40,893 nt of DNA, from positions 1 to 40,893 of the forward strand of contig CAYPLR010000014.1 in NCBI GenBank assembly GCA_964411675.1, in the 5' to 3' direction. Numbering within the stretch: the stretch's first letter is position 1; each line of letters begins with the position of its first letter. The position numbers and the translations under genes were made by a program. The DNA is from JAAYBG01 sp964411675. GTDB lineage: Bacteria; Bacillota_I; Bacilli_A; ML615J-28; CAG-698. This document shows positions 1-7,362 of the stretch, piece after piece. The notes under the pieces are model-generated. The model was not told the DNA's origin, searched no databases, and saw only the letters and a program-made list of their open reading frames with translations.

Positions 1-332
1 AACTCTTTATTGAAAATGCTTTTTAGAAAGAAATAATATAGTAATCCCTTCATGAAGCCAAAGCTCTTTTGAAAGGAAGATTTATTGACGACTATTGCTC
101 TTTTTTGATTTGTTGTACAAGCAAGAATGCCAACAATTTCTCCATTAAGTTCTGCAATATAAAAGAAATCTCTTTGAAACGCAGAAATAAAGGCTTGTTC
201 TAGCTTTTCTTTTGATTTGGATAAGGACTTTAACTCATCATAATATGCTTCAACAAAAATTTTACTCATCTCTTGATTGATTGGATACTTATAATCTATC
301 ATTCGTTTTATTTGAATTTGACTTTGTGTCAT
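1..332 (-). CDS. GNAT-family N-acetyltransferase, truncated by window edge
   Basis: A reading frame of 110 codons runs off the left edge, so only the N-terminal part is present. It starts at ATG 332-330, with a strong AAAGGAGG ribosome site just upstream on the minus strand. The translation begins MTQSQIQIKRMIDYKYPINQ. It contains a pair of beta strands (FFYIAELNGEIVGILACTT) typical of the N-terminal half of GNAT acetyltransferases, where a sensed environment residue is followed by a V/I-G-x strand. The acetyl-CoA-binding motif A would lie outside the window, so the family call rests on the N-terminal pattern only. The substrate cannot be inferred. The gene is divergent from the downstream lactate permease, and each has its own promoter in the shared gap. 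Confidence 0.6.
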   Translation of the reverse strand, partial: MTQSQIQIKRMIDYKYPINQEMSKIFVEAYYDELKSLSKSKEKLEQAFISAFQRDFFYIAELNGEIVGILACTTNQKRAIVVNKSSFQKSFGFMKGLLYYFFLKSIFNKE

Positions 333-366
333 TGCTTCCTCCTTTAAAAAAATAATACTTTTATTT

Positions 367-395
367 ATCATAATAGAAAATGTTTTCTTTGTCAA
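367..395 (-). promoter_or_regulatory. Promoter for the truncated GNAT gene
   Basis: On the minus strand TTGACA (390-395) and TATGAT (367-372) are separated by exactly 17 bases, about 35 bases before the start codon. Confidence 0.65.
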
Positions 396-414
396 TGAAT
401 CAATATCGTATCAA

Positions 415-443
415 TTGACTTAAATGGTAAAAAATGGTAAATT
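415..443 (+). promoter_or_regulatory. Promoter for the lactate permease gene
   Basis: TTGACT (415-420) and TAAATT (438-443) have a 17-base spacer. The site lies about 90 bases upstream of the permease start, leaving a short untranslated leader. Confidence 0.5.
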
Positions 444-531
444 AAATATAGATATATTCGATAATAGAAGAGGGTAGTTCTTTAAGGGTACCCCTGTTTT
501 TATTGTTGCTATCAAACACGAGGAGAACACT

Positions 532-2142
532 ATGTATGCATTGTTAGCTTTTTTACCGATTGTATTAACCATTATTTTAATGACGATTTTTAATTTTTCT
601 GCGAAGAAAGCTTTACCCATTGCATGGCTCCTTTATTTTGTGATTGGACTAATATTTTGGAAAATGTCCTTTAAAACATTAATAGCTTGTACTATTTATG
701 GCTTTTTAAGTTCTCTTGATGTGATTGTAATTATTTTTGGTGCGATTGTCATTATGAATACCTTACGAAAATCAGGAGGCATGAATACCATTAACAAGGG
801 CTTTATGTCAATAACAAAAGATAGTAGAATTCAGGCTTTAATCATTGGATTCTTATTTGTTTCTTTCTTAGAAGCTGCTGCTGGCTTTGGGTCTCCTGCA
901 GCATTAGCTGCTCCTATGTTAATTAGCCTGGGATTTCCTGCAGTTGGAGCAGCTGTGATTACTTTAATTTATGATTCTGTTGCTGTTTCTTGTGGTGCCG
1001 TAGGAACTCCTATTTTAATGTCATTATCCTTATTAAACGGAGCCATTGATGCAAACACTTTATCGTCATGGACTGTTTTTACTAATGCCATTGTTGCTAT
1101 TTTTATTCCTTTTTTAGGAGTTGCAATCCTAACAAAAGTGTTTGGAAAAGAAAAATCATTAAAACCAGCATTTGCTGTATTCCCTTTTGCATTATTTACA
1201 GGGATGTGTTTTTCAGTATTCTATGTGTTAATTAAAGTACTCATTGGGTTTGAATTTGCTTCTTTGTTGGGATCATTAATTAGTTTGCCAATTGTTATTT
1301 TTGCAGCTAAAAAGGGATTTTTAATTCCTAAGGAGATTTGGAGTTTCCAAGAAGGAGAAGGAATTAAAACAGATGTAGTTGCGAATGCTTCTCCCATAGA
1401 AGATCATCATATTAGTTTTGTGAAAGCATGGTTACCTTATATTATCATTGCCCTGATTTTAGTAATTACAAGAATTGATACTTTAGGATTAAAAGAAATC
1501 TTACAAAAGAGTATATTTGTAATCAAATTTGAAAATATATTAGGTTTTTCGGAATTATCTTATAACTTCCGTTGGGCATATTTACCAGGAACCATTTTCA
1601 TCATAGTTGCTTTATTTACCCATTTTCTTCATAAAATGAATCGTGACCAAATTAAAGAAGCCTGGGTTGTAACGGTAAAACAAGTCGGAAGTGCCACGAT
1701 AGCTATTATTTTTGGTGTTGCTTTTGTTCAAATTATGCGCTATTCGAGTATCAATGATGCAGGAATTCCAAGTATGATATTGAGTATGGCAAATGCCCTA
1801 GCAAAAGTAGGAAGTATCGCATATGTGATTATTTCTCCTTTTATTGGCGTATTAGGTTCCTTTATTTCTGGATCAAATACTGTTTCTAATGTTTTATTTA
1901 CCACACTACAATATGAAGTAGCCACTCAAATCAACATCCTACCTGCTGCCATTGTTTCTATGCAAATAACAGGGGGTGCTATTGGAAATATGGTTTGTAT
2001 TAACAATGCTGTTGCAGTTTGTGCAACACTAGGAATTATTGGGTCCGAAGGAAAATTAATTAAAACGAATGTCATTCCAATGATTATTTATACAGTATTA
2101 CTCATTATTGTTGTTGTAATCGGTTTGATGATTTTTGCTTAA
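532..2142 (+). CDS. lctP: L-lactate permease (LctP family)
   Basis: A 536-residue, almost wholly hydrophobic protein with about a dozen or more membrane helices. Its length matches the LctP/GlcA family of lactate and glycolate permeases (usually 530-560). The segment FLEAAAGFGSPAALAAPMLI around residue 110 is the family hallmark, as are the paired glycine-rich hairpins in both halves (the second near SGSNTVSNVLF, about residue 445). The predicted role is proton-coupled uptake or exchange of lactate or related 2-hydroxy acids at the cytoplasmic membrane. The ATG at 532 follows GAGGAGA at good spacing. The gene appears monocistronic: it has its own promoter and is followed by an independent small transcription unit. 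No lactate dehydrogenase or LutABC genes are adjacent, so the exact substrate is uncertain. Confidence 0.85.
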   Translation: MYALLAFLPIVLTIILMTIFNFSAKKALPIAWLLYFVIGLIFWKMSFKTLIACTIYGFLSSLDVIVIIFGAIVIMNTLRKSGGMNTINKGFMSITKDSRIQALIIGFLFVSFLEAAAGFGSPAALAAPMLISLGFPAVGAAVITLIYDSVAVSCGAVGTPILMSLSLLNGAIDANTLSSWTVFTNAIVAIFIPFLGVAILTKVFGKEKSLKPAFAVFPFALFTGMCFSVFYVLIKVLIGFEFASLLGSLISLPIVIFAAKKGFLIPKEIWSFQEGEGIKTDVVANASPIEDHHISFVKAWLPYIIIALILVITRIDTLGLKEILQKSIFVIKFENILGFSELSYNFRWAYLPGTIFIIVALFTHFLHKMNRDQIKEAWVVTVKQVGSATIAIIFGVAFVQIMRYSSINDAGIPSMILSMANALAKVGSIAYVIISPFIGVLGSFISGSNTVSNVLFTTLQYEVATQINILPAAIVSMQITGGAIGNMVCINNAVAVCATLGIIGSEGKLIKTNVIPMIIYTVLLIIVVVIGLMIFA

Positions 2143-2167
2143 AATTGTAAAAGCAACGATTAAGTGC

Positions 2168-2196
2168 TTTACAAGCAAAAATATAGATAGTATAAT
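2168..2196 (+). promoter_or_regulatory. Promoter of the 26-residue small ORF
   Basis: TTTACA (2168-2173), 17-base spacer, TATAAT (2191-2196). The -35 box lies inside an imperfect inverted repeat (TTGTAAAAGC at 2145-2154, GCTTTACAA at 2166-2174). That repeat could be an operator or the weak end of the upstream transcript. Confidence 0.6.
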
Positions 2197-2235
2197 TTTA
2201 GTGTAAGTATCTTAAACACTGAAAGGAGGTGCGTT

Positions 2236-2316
2236 ATGAAAACTTTTCGTTTAAAAAGAATAGAAGTAATGTATCTACTTTCAAGTAGAATTTTAAAAGA
2301 GGAAACGTTAGAATAA
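2236..2316 (+). CDS. Small ORF (26 residues), possible leader peptide
   Basis: An ATG is preceded by an excellent GAAAGGAGGTG ribosome site, seven bases from AGGAGG to the start. It opens a 26-residue frame beginning MKTFRLKRIEVMYLL and ending KEETLE. It has a consensus-like promoter about 40 bases upstream and is followed within 40 bases by an intrinsic terminator. It therefore forms a compact unit: promoter, ribosome site, short peptide, terminator. The peptide is basic at the N-terminus and not clearly membrane-spanning. I recognise no family. It could be a leader peptide controlling the downstream XRE gene by attenuation, a free-standing microprotein, or a chance ORF within a small RNA. 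The engineered-looking ribosome site favours translation. Confidence 0.45.
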   Translation: MKTFRLKRIEVMYLLSSRILKEETLE

Positions 2317-2352
2317 AACGAACTCTTTTTAGGCAATCCAACAAAATGATTG

Positions 2353-2380
2353 GCACTTCTATTCTTTGAGGTGCTTTTTT
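2353..2380 (+). terminator. Intrinsic terminator after the small ORF
   Basis: Stem GCACTTC (2353-2359) pairs with GAGGTGC (2368-2374) including one G-T pair, followed by six T. It separates the small ORF from the XRE gene and could act as an attenuator. Confidence 0.7.
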
Positions 2381-2443
2381 ATTGCCGAGAAAGGAGGCTT
2401 GATAATTTGAAAAGAATTAATTTTGAAAGGAAAAATCGTGTGA

Positions 2444-2653
2444 ATGGGTGTTGTTACTTTTGGTGAGAAGCTACAAAGCTTCCGAATAAAGGGTAGATTA
2501 ACACAAAAAGAGGTCGCTAATATCCTAAAGATTTCGCGACAATCCATTTCTAAATGGGAAAACAATCAATCGTTACCAACGATTGATTTCTTAGTCCCTC
2601 TGTCAGATATCTTGAATTGTACATTAGATGATTTATTACGAGTTAAGAATTAA
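2444..2653 (+). CDS. XRE-family helix-turn-helix regulator
   Basis: A 69-residue protein consisting of little more than one HTH_3/Cro-CI domain. Residues about 7-60 contain QKEVANILKISRQSISKWEN followed by LPTIDFLVPLSDIL, the classic XRE recognition helix and C-terminal helix. With no sensor domain it probably acts as a stand-alone DNA-binding protein or antitoxin-like regulator. The ATG at 2444 has a moderate AAAGGA site 12 bases upstream. An overlapping 19-codon TTG-started frame (2407-2466) has a better ribosome site, so translation of the two may be coupled. The gene is followed by its own terminator. The target is unknown. Confidence 0.8.
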   Translation: MGVVTFGEKLQSFRIKGRLTQKEVANILKISRQSISKWENNQSLPTIDFLVPLSDILNCTLDDLLRVKN

Positions 2654-2693
2654 ATTAGCAAGTGTTTTTCAAGATGGATCATTGAATTGCAAA

Positions 2694-2730
2694 AGTGAAT
2701 GTGAGATTTATACTCATATTCACTTTTTTA
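2694..2730 (+). terminator. Intrinsic terminator after the XRE gene
   Basis: A 12-base stem (2694-2705 with 2713-2724, one G-T pair) with a 7-base loop is followed by a T-rich tail. Confidence 0.8.
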
Positions 2731-2787
2731 TTAGAATAATATGATATAATAAAGTTAACAATAGAATGATGAGAAAAGAGGCACAAA

Positions 2788-3291
2788 ATGGAAAAAGTAA
2801 TTATCTTAGCGGGAGGTTGTTTTTGGGGAGTAGAACGATACTACCAACAATTAGAAGGGGTTTTAGACACAGAAGTAGGCTATGCCAATGGTAATTTTGC
2901 AAATCCAACCTATGAAGATTTGAAAGCTCATCGTGCAAGTCATGTTGAAGCAGTAAAAATTGTGTATGATGATGAGAAAATTCTACTAGCTAAATTATTG
3001 GAGCATTTATTTCGAATTATTAATCCATTTACTGTCGATCATCAAGGGGGAGATTATGGCCACCAATATCGAACGGGTATTTACTATATTGATGAAAAAG
3101 ATGAGACGATTATTCAAGAATTTATAACAAATGAGCAAAAAAAACACAATCAAAAAATTATGGTTGAAGTAGAAAGATTAAATCACTTTTATAATGCTGA
3201 AGATTATCACCAAGACTATTTAGAGAAAAATCCTTTTGGATATTGTCATGTTAACTTTTCCGTGATAAAAAAAGAAGAAAGAAAAAAATAA
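2788..3291 (+). CDS. msrA: Peptide methionine sulfoxide reductase A
   Basis: MsrA reduces the S-epimer of methionine sulfoxide in damaged proteins, using a cysteine sulfenic acid mechanism and thioredoxin. The N-terminal signature AGGCFWGVERYYQQLEGV carries the catalytic Cys11. Further MsrA blocks follow: the glycine-tyrosine turn VGYANG, the segment DHQGGDYGHQYRTGIYY near residues 80-96, and the AEDYHQDYL block near the C-terminus. At 167 residues it is a single-domain MsrA without a fused MsrB. A GAGG ribosome site precedes ATG 2788 and a TATAAT box lies at 2745-2750. It heads a group of redox genes (cupin, rubredoxin, flavoenzyme), which fits an oxidative-stress role. Confidence in function is high. 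Confidence 0.95.
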   Translation: MEKVIILAGGCFWGVERYYQQLEGVLDTEVGYANGNFANPTYEDLKAHRASHVEAVKIVYDDEKILLAKLLEHLFRIINPFTVDHQGGDYGHQYRTGIYYIDEKDETIIQEFITNEQKKHNQKIMVEVERLNHFYNAEDYHQDYLEKNPFGYCHVNFSVIKKEERKK

Positions 3292-3298
3292 CGCATCA

Positions 3299-3329
3299 TT
3301 TACAAATTAAAACCTAATTATAGTATAAT
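3299..3329 (+). promoter_or_regulatory. Possible promoter for the cupin-rubredoxin-flavoenzyme genes
   Basis: TTTACA (3299-3304) and TATAAT (3324-3329) are separated by 19 bases, which is longer than ideal. The -10 box is convincing and the -35 is less so. Confidence 0.4.
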
Positions 3330-3355
3330 AAAATAGGTAATCAGGAGGAGAGAAA

Positions 3356-3670
3356 ATGATTGAAAAAATTTATACTTATTCAACAAATGATGAATTAAAG
3401 ATTGAAAAATTGATATTTGATGACAATATCAATTATATTCATATGGTATTTCCTAAAGGAGAAGGACTACCAGAACACAATGCAAATAACAATTTATACA
3501 TTACCATAGTAAGAGGACAGTTATCCATTACACTAGGAACTCAAGAAACACATGTTTATTCAAAGGGGACTGTCGTTACTCTTCCTCAAGGTACAAAAAT
3601 GAAAATTAGCAATCTTCATAATGAAGTTTTAGAACTGATTGTTGTGAAAGCACCAATTCTTAAGAAATAA
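3356..3670 (+). CDS. Small single-domain cupin protein
   Basis: A 104-residue protein with a single cupin beta-barrel. The first cupin motif is visible as FPKGEGLPEHNANNNLYITI and the second as KGTVVTLPQGTKMKISN. Within motif 1 the usual metal-binding histidine pair is reduced to one clear histidine (EHN), so metal binding is uncertain. A strong AGGAGGAGA site precedes ATG 3356. The gap to the rubredoxin is 37 bases without a terminator, suggesting cotranscription with the redox genes. Proteins of this size are usually sensors or small-molecule binders; no reaction can be assigned. Confidence 0.7.
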   Translation: MIEKIYTYSTNDELKIEKLIFDDNINYIHMVFPKGEGLPEHNANNNLYITIVRGQLSITLGTQETHVYSKGTVVTLPQGTKMKISNLHNEVLELIVVKAPILKK

Positions 3671-3707
3671 AAATTTTAAAATTAAAATTTAGGAAAGGAG
3701 AAATAAT

Positions 3708-3866
3708 ATGGAAAAATATGTTTGTACTGTTTGTGGATATATTTATGATCCTCAAGATGGTGATCCTGATGGTGGTATTGCTCCAGGAACAGCTTTTGAA
3801 GACATTCCTGATGATTGGACATGCCCTGTTTGTGGTGTGACAAAAGAGCAATTTGAAAAAATGTAA
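3708..3866 (+). CDS. Rubredoxin
   Basis: A 52-residue frame preceded by GGAAAGGAG. It carries the two rubredoxin knuckles: C6-x2-C9 in YVCTVCGYIYDP and C39-x2-C42 in WTCPVCGV. These four cysteines bind one Fe atom. The acidic stretch between them and the aromatic residues Y11, Y13 and W37 match the family core, and the length is standard. Rubredoxins shuttle single electrons from NAD(P)H:rubredoxin oxidoreductases to oxygen- or peroxide-detoxifying enzymes or other acceptors. The next gene, 30 bases downstream, is an FAD disulfide oxidoreductase and could be an electron donor, though it is not the typical rubredoxin reductase. The identification is secure and the partner is inferred. Confidence 0.95.
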   Translation: MEKYVCTVCGYIYDPQDGDPDGGIAPGTAFEDIPDDWTCPVCGVTKEQFEKM

Positions 3867-3896
3867 GGAATAGTAAAAATCTAAGGGGGCTTTTTA

Positions 3897-5390
3897 ATGA
3901 AAAAATATGATTTAATTATTATTGGATCAGGGGCTGGCTTGATGGTTTTAGAAGAAGCCCTAGCCCGAGGATTTCATTGTGCAATGATCGAAAAAAACAA
4001 GTTCGGAGGCACCTGTTTAACTAAAGGCTGTATTCCATCCAAAATGTTAGTTTATCCTGCTGATATCATTCGCGAAACAGAAGAAGCAGCACGAATAGGA
4101 TTAGATTTTAAATCACCTAGCATTCATTGGGAAAAAATATCAAAACGCTTATGGAAACAAATCAATTATAGTGAAAAAATCGAAAAAGAGTTTTCCAAGG
4201 AGAAAAATCTAACTATCTATAAAGGAATTGCAGAATTTGTTGATGATGTTATCATTAAAGTAAAAGATCAAAATGGAAATACCTTAGAAGAGATTATGGG
4301 AGAAAAAATAATCATTGCAGCAGGTGCAAGAACCTTTGTTCCCCCAATCACAGGTCTAGAATCAACAGGATATATTACTCCAGAAACATTTTTTGGTGAT
4401 AAATATCCCGAAAAGATTTGGAAAAGCCTTGTTATCATTGGGGGCGGAGCAATAGGTGCTGAATTTGCCCATATATTTTCTGCTTATGGTTGCAAAGTCA
4501 CTCTTCTAGAAATGCGTCCAAGAATAATTGCTACAGAAGAAGAAGAAATTAGCAGGCTTGTTGAAAAAACATTTGTTCATAATGGAATTCATGTTTTTAC
4601 CAATCATCGTATTTTATCAGTATACACAGAAGATGGTAACAAGAAAATAGTGATTGAGGATAACAATACAAAAGAACAAAAAATTGTTGTAGGAGAAGAA
4701 ATATTTGTTGCTTCAGGAATTCGTTCGAATAGTGATTTGCTGAAGATTGAAAATACAAGTATCAAAACTGATCAACGTGGTTGGATAATCACAAACCAGT
4801 TTCTAGAAACTTCAACAAGCAATATCTGGGCTATTGGTGATATTAATGGCAAATACCAATTTAGACATAAAGCCAATTATGAAGCTGAAATTTTAATTAA
4901 CAACCTCTTCACAAAAGAGAAAAAAGAAGTATCCTATACATCGGTTCCTTGGGCGATATTTACCTATCCTCAAGTTGCTCATGTTGGCTTAACAGAAGCT
5001 CAAGTGAAGGAAATGAAGGTTAAGTATTGGACAGGAACGAACTATTATCATGAAGTAGTTGGGGGAATTGCGATGGGGTACTCTCGTCATGGTGATAGTG
5101 GCTTTGTGAAGATTATTGTTGGAGAAGAAAAGAAGATTTTAGGGGTTCATATTGTTGGTCACCATGCTTCTCTACTCGTTCAACCATTTGTCTATTTGAT
5201 GAATTCAAGCCATAAGTGTAGTGAAAGTCAAATAAAACGGAATGTTAAATCAATCGAAGAACTCCGAGTAATTTGTCCGCCACTGGGTACTTATATGCCA
5301 ATTCACGATTCTATGGTAATTCACCCTTCGTTAAATGAATTAACAGCCTGGGTAATTGATAAAATCAACTGGGAAAATCCTAATACATAA
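3897..5390 (+). CDS. Dihydrolipoamide dehydrogenase-like FAD/NAD disulfide oxidoreductase
   Basis: A class I pyridine-nucleotide disulfide oxidoreductase of 497 residues. The FAD-binding GxGxxG-type motif is IIIGSGAGLMVLEE (7-20). The redox-active disulfide is C40-x4-C45 in GGTCLTKGCIPSK. The NAD(P)-binding motif is VIIGGGAIGAEFAH near residues 180-193, and the C-terminal dimer-interface motif IHPSLNEL supplies the His-Glu catalytic pair. These match dihydrolipoamide dehydrogenase and also mercuric or mycothione reductases. No pyruvate or 2-oxoacid dehydrogenase subunits are nearby and no lipoyl domain is fused. The enzyme instead sits 30 bases behind rubredoxin and near msrA, so a stand-alone role in thiol or disulfide metabolism or as an electron donor is plausible. 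The substrate is unresolved. AAGGGGG precedes the ATG. Confidence 0.85.
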   Translation: MKKYDLIIIGSGAGLMVLEEALARGFHCAMIEKNKFGGTCLTKGCIPSKMLVYPADIIRETEEAARIGLDFKSPSIHWEKISKRLWKQINYSEKIEKEFSKEKNLTIYKGIAEFVDDVIIKVKDQNGNTLEEIMGEKIIIAAGARTFVPPITGLESTGYITPETFFGDKYPEKIWKSLVIIGGGAIGAEFAHIFSAYGCKVTLLEMRPRIIATEEEEISRLVEKTFVHNGIHVFTNHRILSVYTEDGNKKIVIEDNNTKEQKIVVGEEIFVASGIRSNSDLLKIENTSIKTDQRGWIITNQFLETSTSNIWAIGDINGKYQFRHKANYEAEILINNLFTKEKKEVSYTSVPWAIFTYPQVAHVGLTEAQVKEMKVKYWTGTNYYHEVVGGIAMGYSRHGDSGFVKIIVGEEKKILGVHIVGHHASLLVQPFVYLMNSSHKCSESQIKRNVKSIEELRVICPPLGTYMPIHDSMVIHPSLNELTAWVIDKINWENPNT

Positions 5391-5393
5391 AGA

Positions 5394-5422
5394 GAAGCAA
5401 GCTAAAATTTGCTTCTTTTTTT
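5394..5422 (+). terminator. Intrinsic terminator of the redox gene group
   Basis: Stem GAAGCAA (5394-5400) pairs with TTGCTTC (5409-5415), followed by seven T. Confidence 0.85.
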
Positions 5423-5495
5423 AAAAAATTATAAAAAATCATACATCTTGTATAATTCTTTGGTATAATAAAGTGATAAGTAATGGAGGTTCGTT

Positions 5496-6431
5496 ATGAA
5501 AATATATAAAAATATGACAGAATTAATTGGAAAAACACCGTTATTAGAGTTGATAAATATAGCGAAGAAGTATCAACTGAAATCTAGGATTCTTGCAAAG
5601 CTAGAGTATTTTAATCCATCAGGAAGCGTAAAGGATCGAATTGCGAGAGAAATGATTGAAGAAGCAGAACGAAGAGGAATATTAAAACCTGATTCGATCA
5701 TTATTGAACCGACAAGTGGGAATACGGGAATAGGTATCGCTGCCATCGCTGCAGCTAAAGGCTACAAAGCAATCATTATTATGCCTGAGACAATGAGTAT
5801 AGAACGTCGGAAATTAATAGCTGCTTATGGAGCAGAATTACTGTTAACAGGAAGTTCTTTAGGAATGAAAGGGGCAATCGCGAAAGCAGAAGAATTGGCA
5901 CTGACGATTCCCAATAGTTTTATTCCTGGTCAATTTACAAACCAAGCCAACCCACAAGCCCATATCAAGACAACAGGACCAGAAATTTGGGAAGATACAG
6001 AAGGCCAAGTTGATATTCTAGTTGCTGGTGTTGGTACAGGAGGAACAATTAGTGGTACTGGGGCTTATTTGAAAGAGAAAAATCCTAATATTATGATAAT
6101 CGCGGTGGAACCTGCTAAATCAGCTGTGTTAACGGGAGAAAAACCAGGTCGACATGCCATTCAAGGGATTGGAGCAGGATTCATTCCCGAAACTTTAAAT
6201 CAAAAGATTTATAATAGCGTCATCACAGTAAAAGATGAAGATGCCATTGCGAAAGCGAAAGAAATAGCTGCTTTAGAAGGCGTTCTCGTTGGGATATCTT
6301 CTGGAGCTGCACTTTGGGCAGCACTAAGTATCGCTCAGAAACCAGAAAATGAAGGAAAAAACATCGTTGTTATTTTACCTGATACTGGAGAACGCTATTT
6401 AACAACTTCTTTATTTGGAAGTACAGAGTAA
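5496..6431 (+). CDS. cysK: Cysteine synthase (O-acetylserine sulfhydrylase)
   Basis: CysK makes L-cysteine from O-acetylserine and sulfide using pyridoxal phosphate. At 311 residues it is standard length. The PLP Schiff-base lysine is K46 in NPSGSVKDRIA. The substrate loop TSGNTGIGIAAIAA follows at about 70-84, and the phosphate-binding glycine loop GTGGTISGTG lies near residue 180. The C-terminal SSGAALWAAL block binds the PLP ring. The ATG at 5496 follows ATGGAGG. A TATAAT box lies at 5464-5469 without a convincing -35 and without room for a T-box or SAM riboswitch. The next gene is serine acetyltransferase, 15 bases away, giving a two-step serine-to-cysteine module; CysK and CysE usually form the cysteine synthase complex. 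Confidence is high. Confidence 0.95.
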   Translation: MKIYKNMTELIGKTPLLELINIAKKYQLKSRILAKLEYFNPSGSVKDRIAREMIEEAERRGILKPDSIIIEPTSGNTGIGIAAIAAAKGYKAIIIMPETMSIERRKLIAAYGAELLLTGSSLGMKGAIAKAEELALTIPNSFIPGQFTNQANPQAHIKTTGPEIWEDTEGQVDILVAGVGTGGTISGTGAYLKEKNPNIMIIAVEPAKSAVLTGEKPGRHAIQGIGAGFIPETLNQKIYNSVITVKDEDAIAKAKEIAALEGVLVGISSGAALWAALSIAQKPENEGKNIVVILPDTGERYLTTSLFGSTE

Positions 6432-6446
6432 AAGCTGGAGAAAAAG

Positions 6447-7352
6447 ATGAAAGATGAAAAAAAAGTAATTCAAAAAACAGTGGAAGAAATCATTGCTAAT
6501 TGTCAAGAAGCCACGATTCCTATGTTTTGTGGAGAAAATAAATTACCCAATCGTGATGTCATTATTGATATTGTGAAAGAAATTCGAATGATTCTTTTCC
6601 CTAGTTATTTTGATCTTGAAATATCGAATAAAGTAATTCCTGAATATTTTATTGGAAATCACTTAACCAATCTATATGATAAACTAAAAGAGCAAATCCG
6701 ATTAGCGATACTAAATAAACATGGGGAACTTCTTGAGGAAGGTAAAATTGAATTAGAAACACAAAAGATTTGTAATGAATTCTTTGCCAGAATTCCAGAA
6801 ATACAAAAATTACTGTTTAAGGATATTAATGCAGCATTTGATGGAGATCCTGCAGCTCAAAGCAAGGAAGAAATTGTATTTTCCTATCCTGGTTTCTTTG
6901 CCATTCTAGTGTATCGATTAGCTCATGAACTATATATTCGCCATGTTCCCTATATTCCTCGTATTATGACAGAATATGCTCATAGTGGAACAGGAATTGA
7001 TATCAATGCAGGAGCAATTATTGGAGAATACTTCTTCATTGACCACGGAACAGGAGTTGTTATCGGTGAAACAGCAGTGATTGGACATCATGTTAAGTTA
7101 TATCAAGGTGTTACCTTAGGTGCTTTATCAACGAGAGAAGGACAAAAAATGGCGGGTAAAAAACGTCATCCAACCGTAGAAGACAATGTGACAATCTATT
7201 CTGGTGCCACCATTTTAGGTGGAGCAACCATCATTGGAGAAAATTCTGTGATTGGTGGTAATGCATTTATTATTGAATCCATTCCTAAAAATACAAAGGT
7301 GAGTGTAAAAACTCCAGAGTTGAATATTCGACCAGATAAAAAATCGCAATAA
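6447..7352 (+). CDS. cysE: Serine O-acetyltransferase
   Basis: CysE transfers acetyl from acetyl-CoA to serine, the committed step of cysteine synthesis. The 301-residue protein has a long alpha-helical N-terminal domain (about 1-180) and a C-terminal left-handed beta-helix of hexapeptide repeats (about 180-290). The beta-helix includes GTGIDINAGAIIGEYFFIDH, GVVIGETAVIG and KLYQGVTLGALS. The catalytic histidines lie in the IDHGTG and AHS segments as in other serine acetyltransferases. The extended N-terminal region resembles the EpsC/SrpH-type long form. It follows cysK by 15 bases and precedes the next gene by 10, so all three are probably one transcript. Feedback inhibition by cysteine is a family property not verifiable here. 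Confidence 0.93.
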   Translation: MKDEKKVIQKTVEEIIANCQEATIPMFCGENKLPNRDVIIDIVKEIRMILFPSYFDLEISNKVIPEYFIGNHLTNLYDKLKEQIRLAILNKHGELLEEGKIELETQKICNEFFARIPEIQKLLFKDINAAFDGDPAAQSKEEIVFSYPGFFAILVYRLAHELYIRHVPYIPRIMTEYAHSGTGIDINAGAIIGEYFFIDHGTGVVIGETAVIGHHVKLYQGVTLGALSTREGQKMAGKKRHPTVEDNVTIYSGATILGGATIIGENSVIGGNAFIIESIPKNTKVSVKTPELNIRPDKKSQ

Positions 7353-7362
7353 AGGAGTAGCT

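Noticed and set aside
2236..2316. Type I toxin peptide
   Set aside because: The 26-residue peptide lacks a clear membrane helix and no antisense promoter was found.
5423..5495. T-box or SAM riboswitch before cysK
   Set aside because: Only 73 bases separate the terminator and the start codon, with no specifier loop or T-box sequence.
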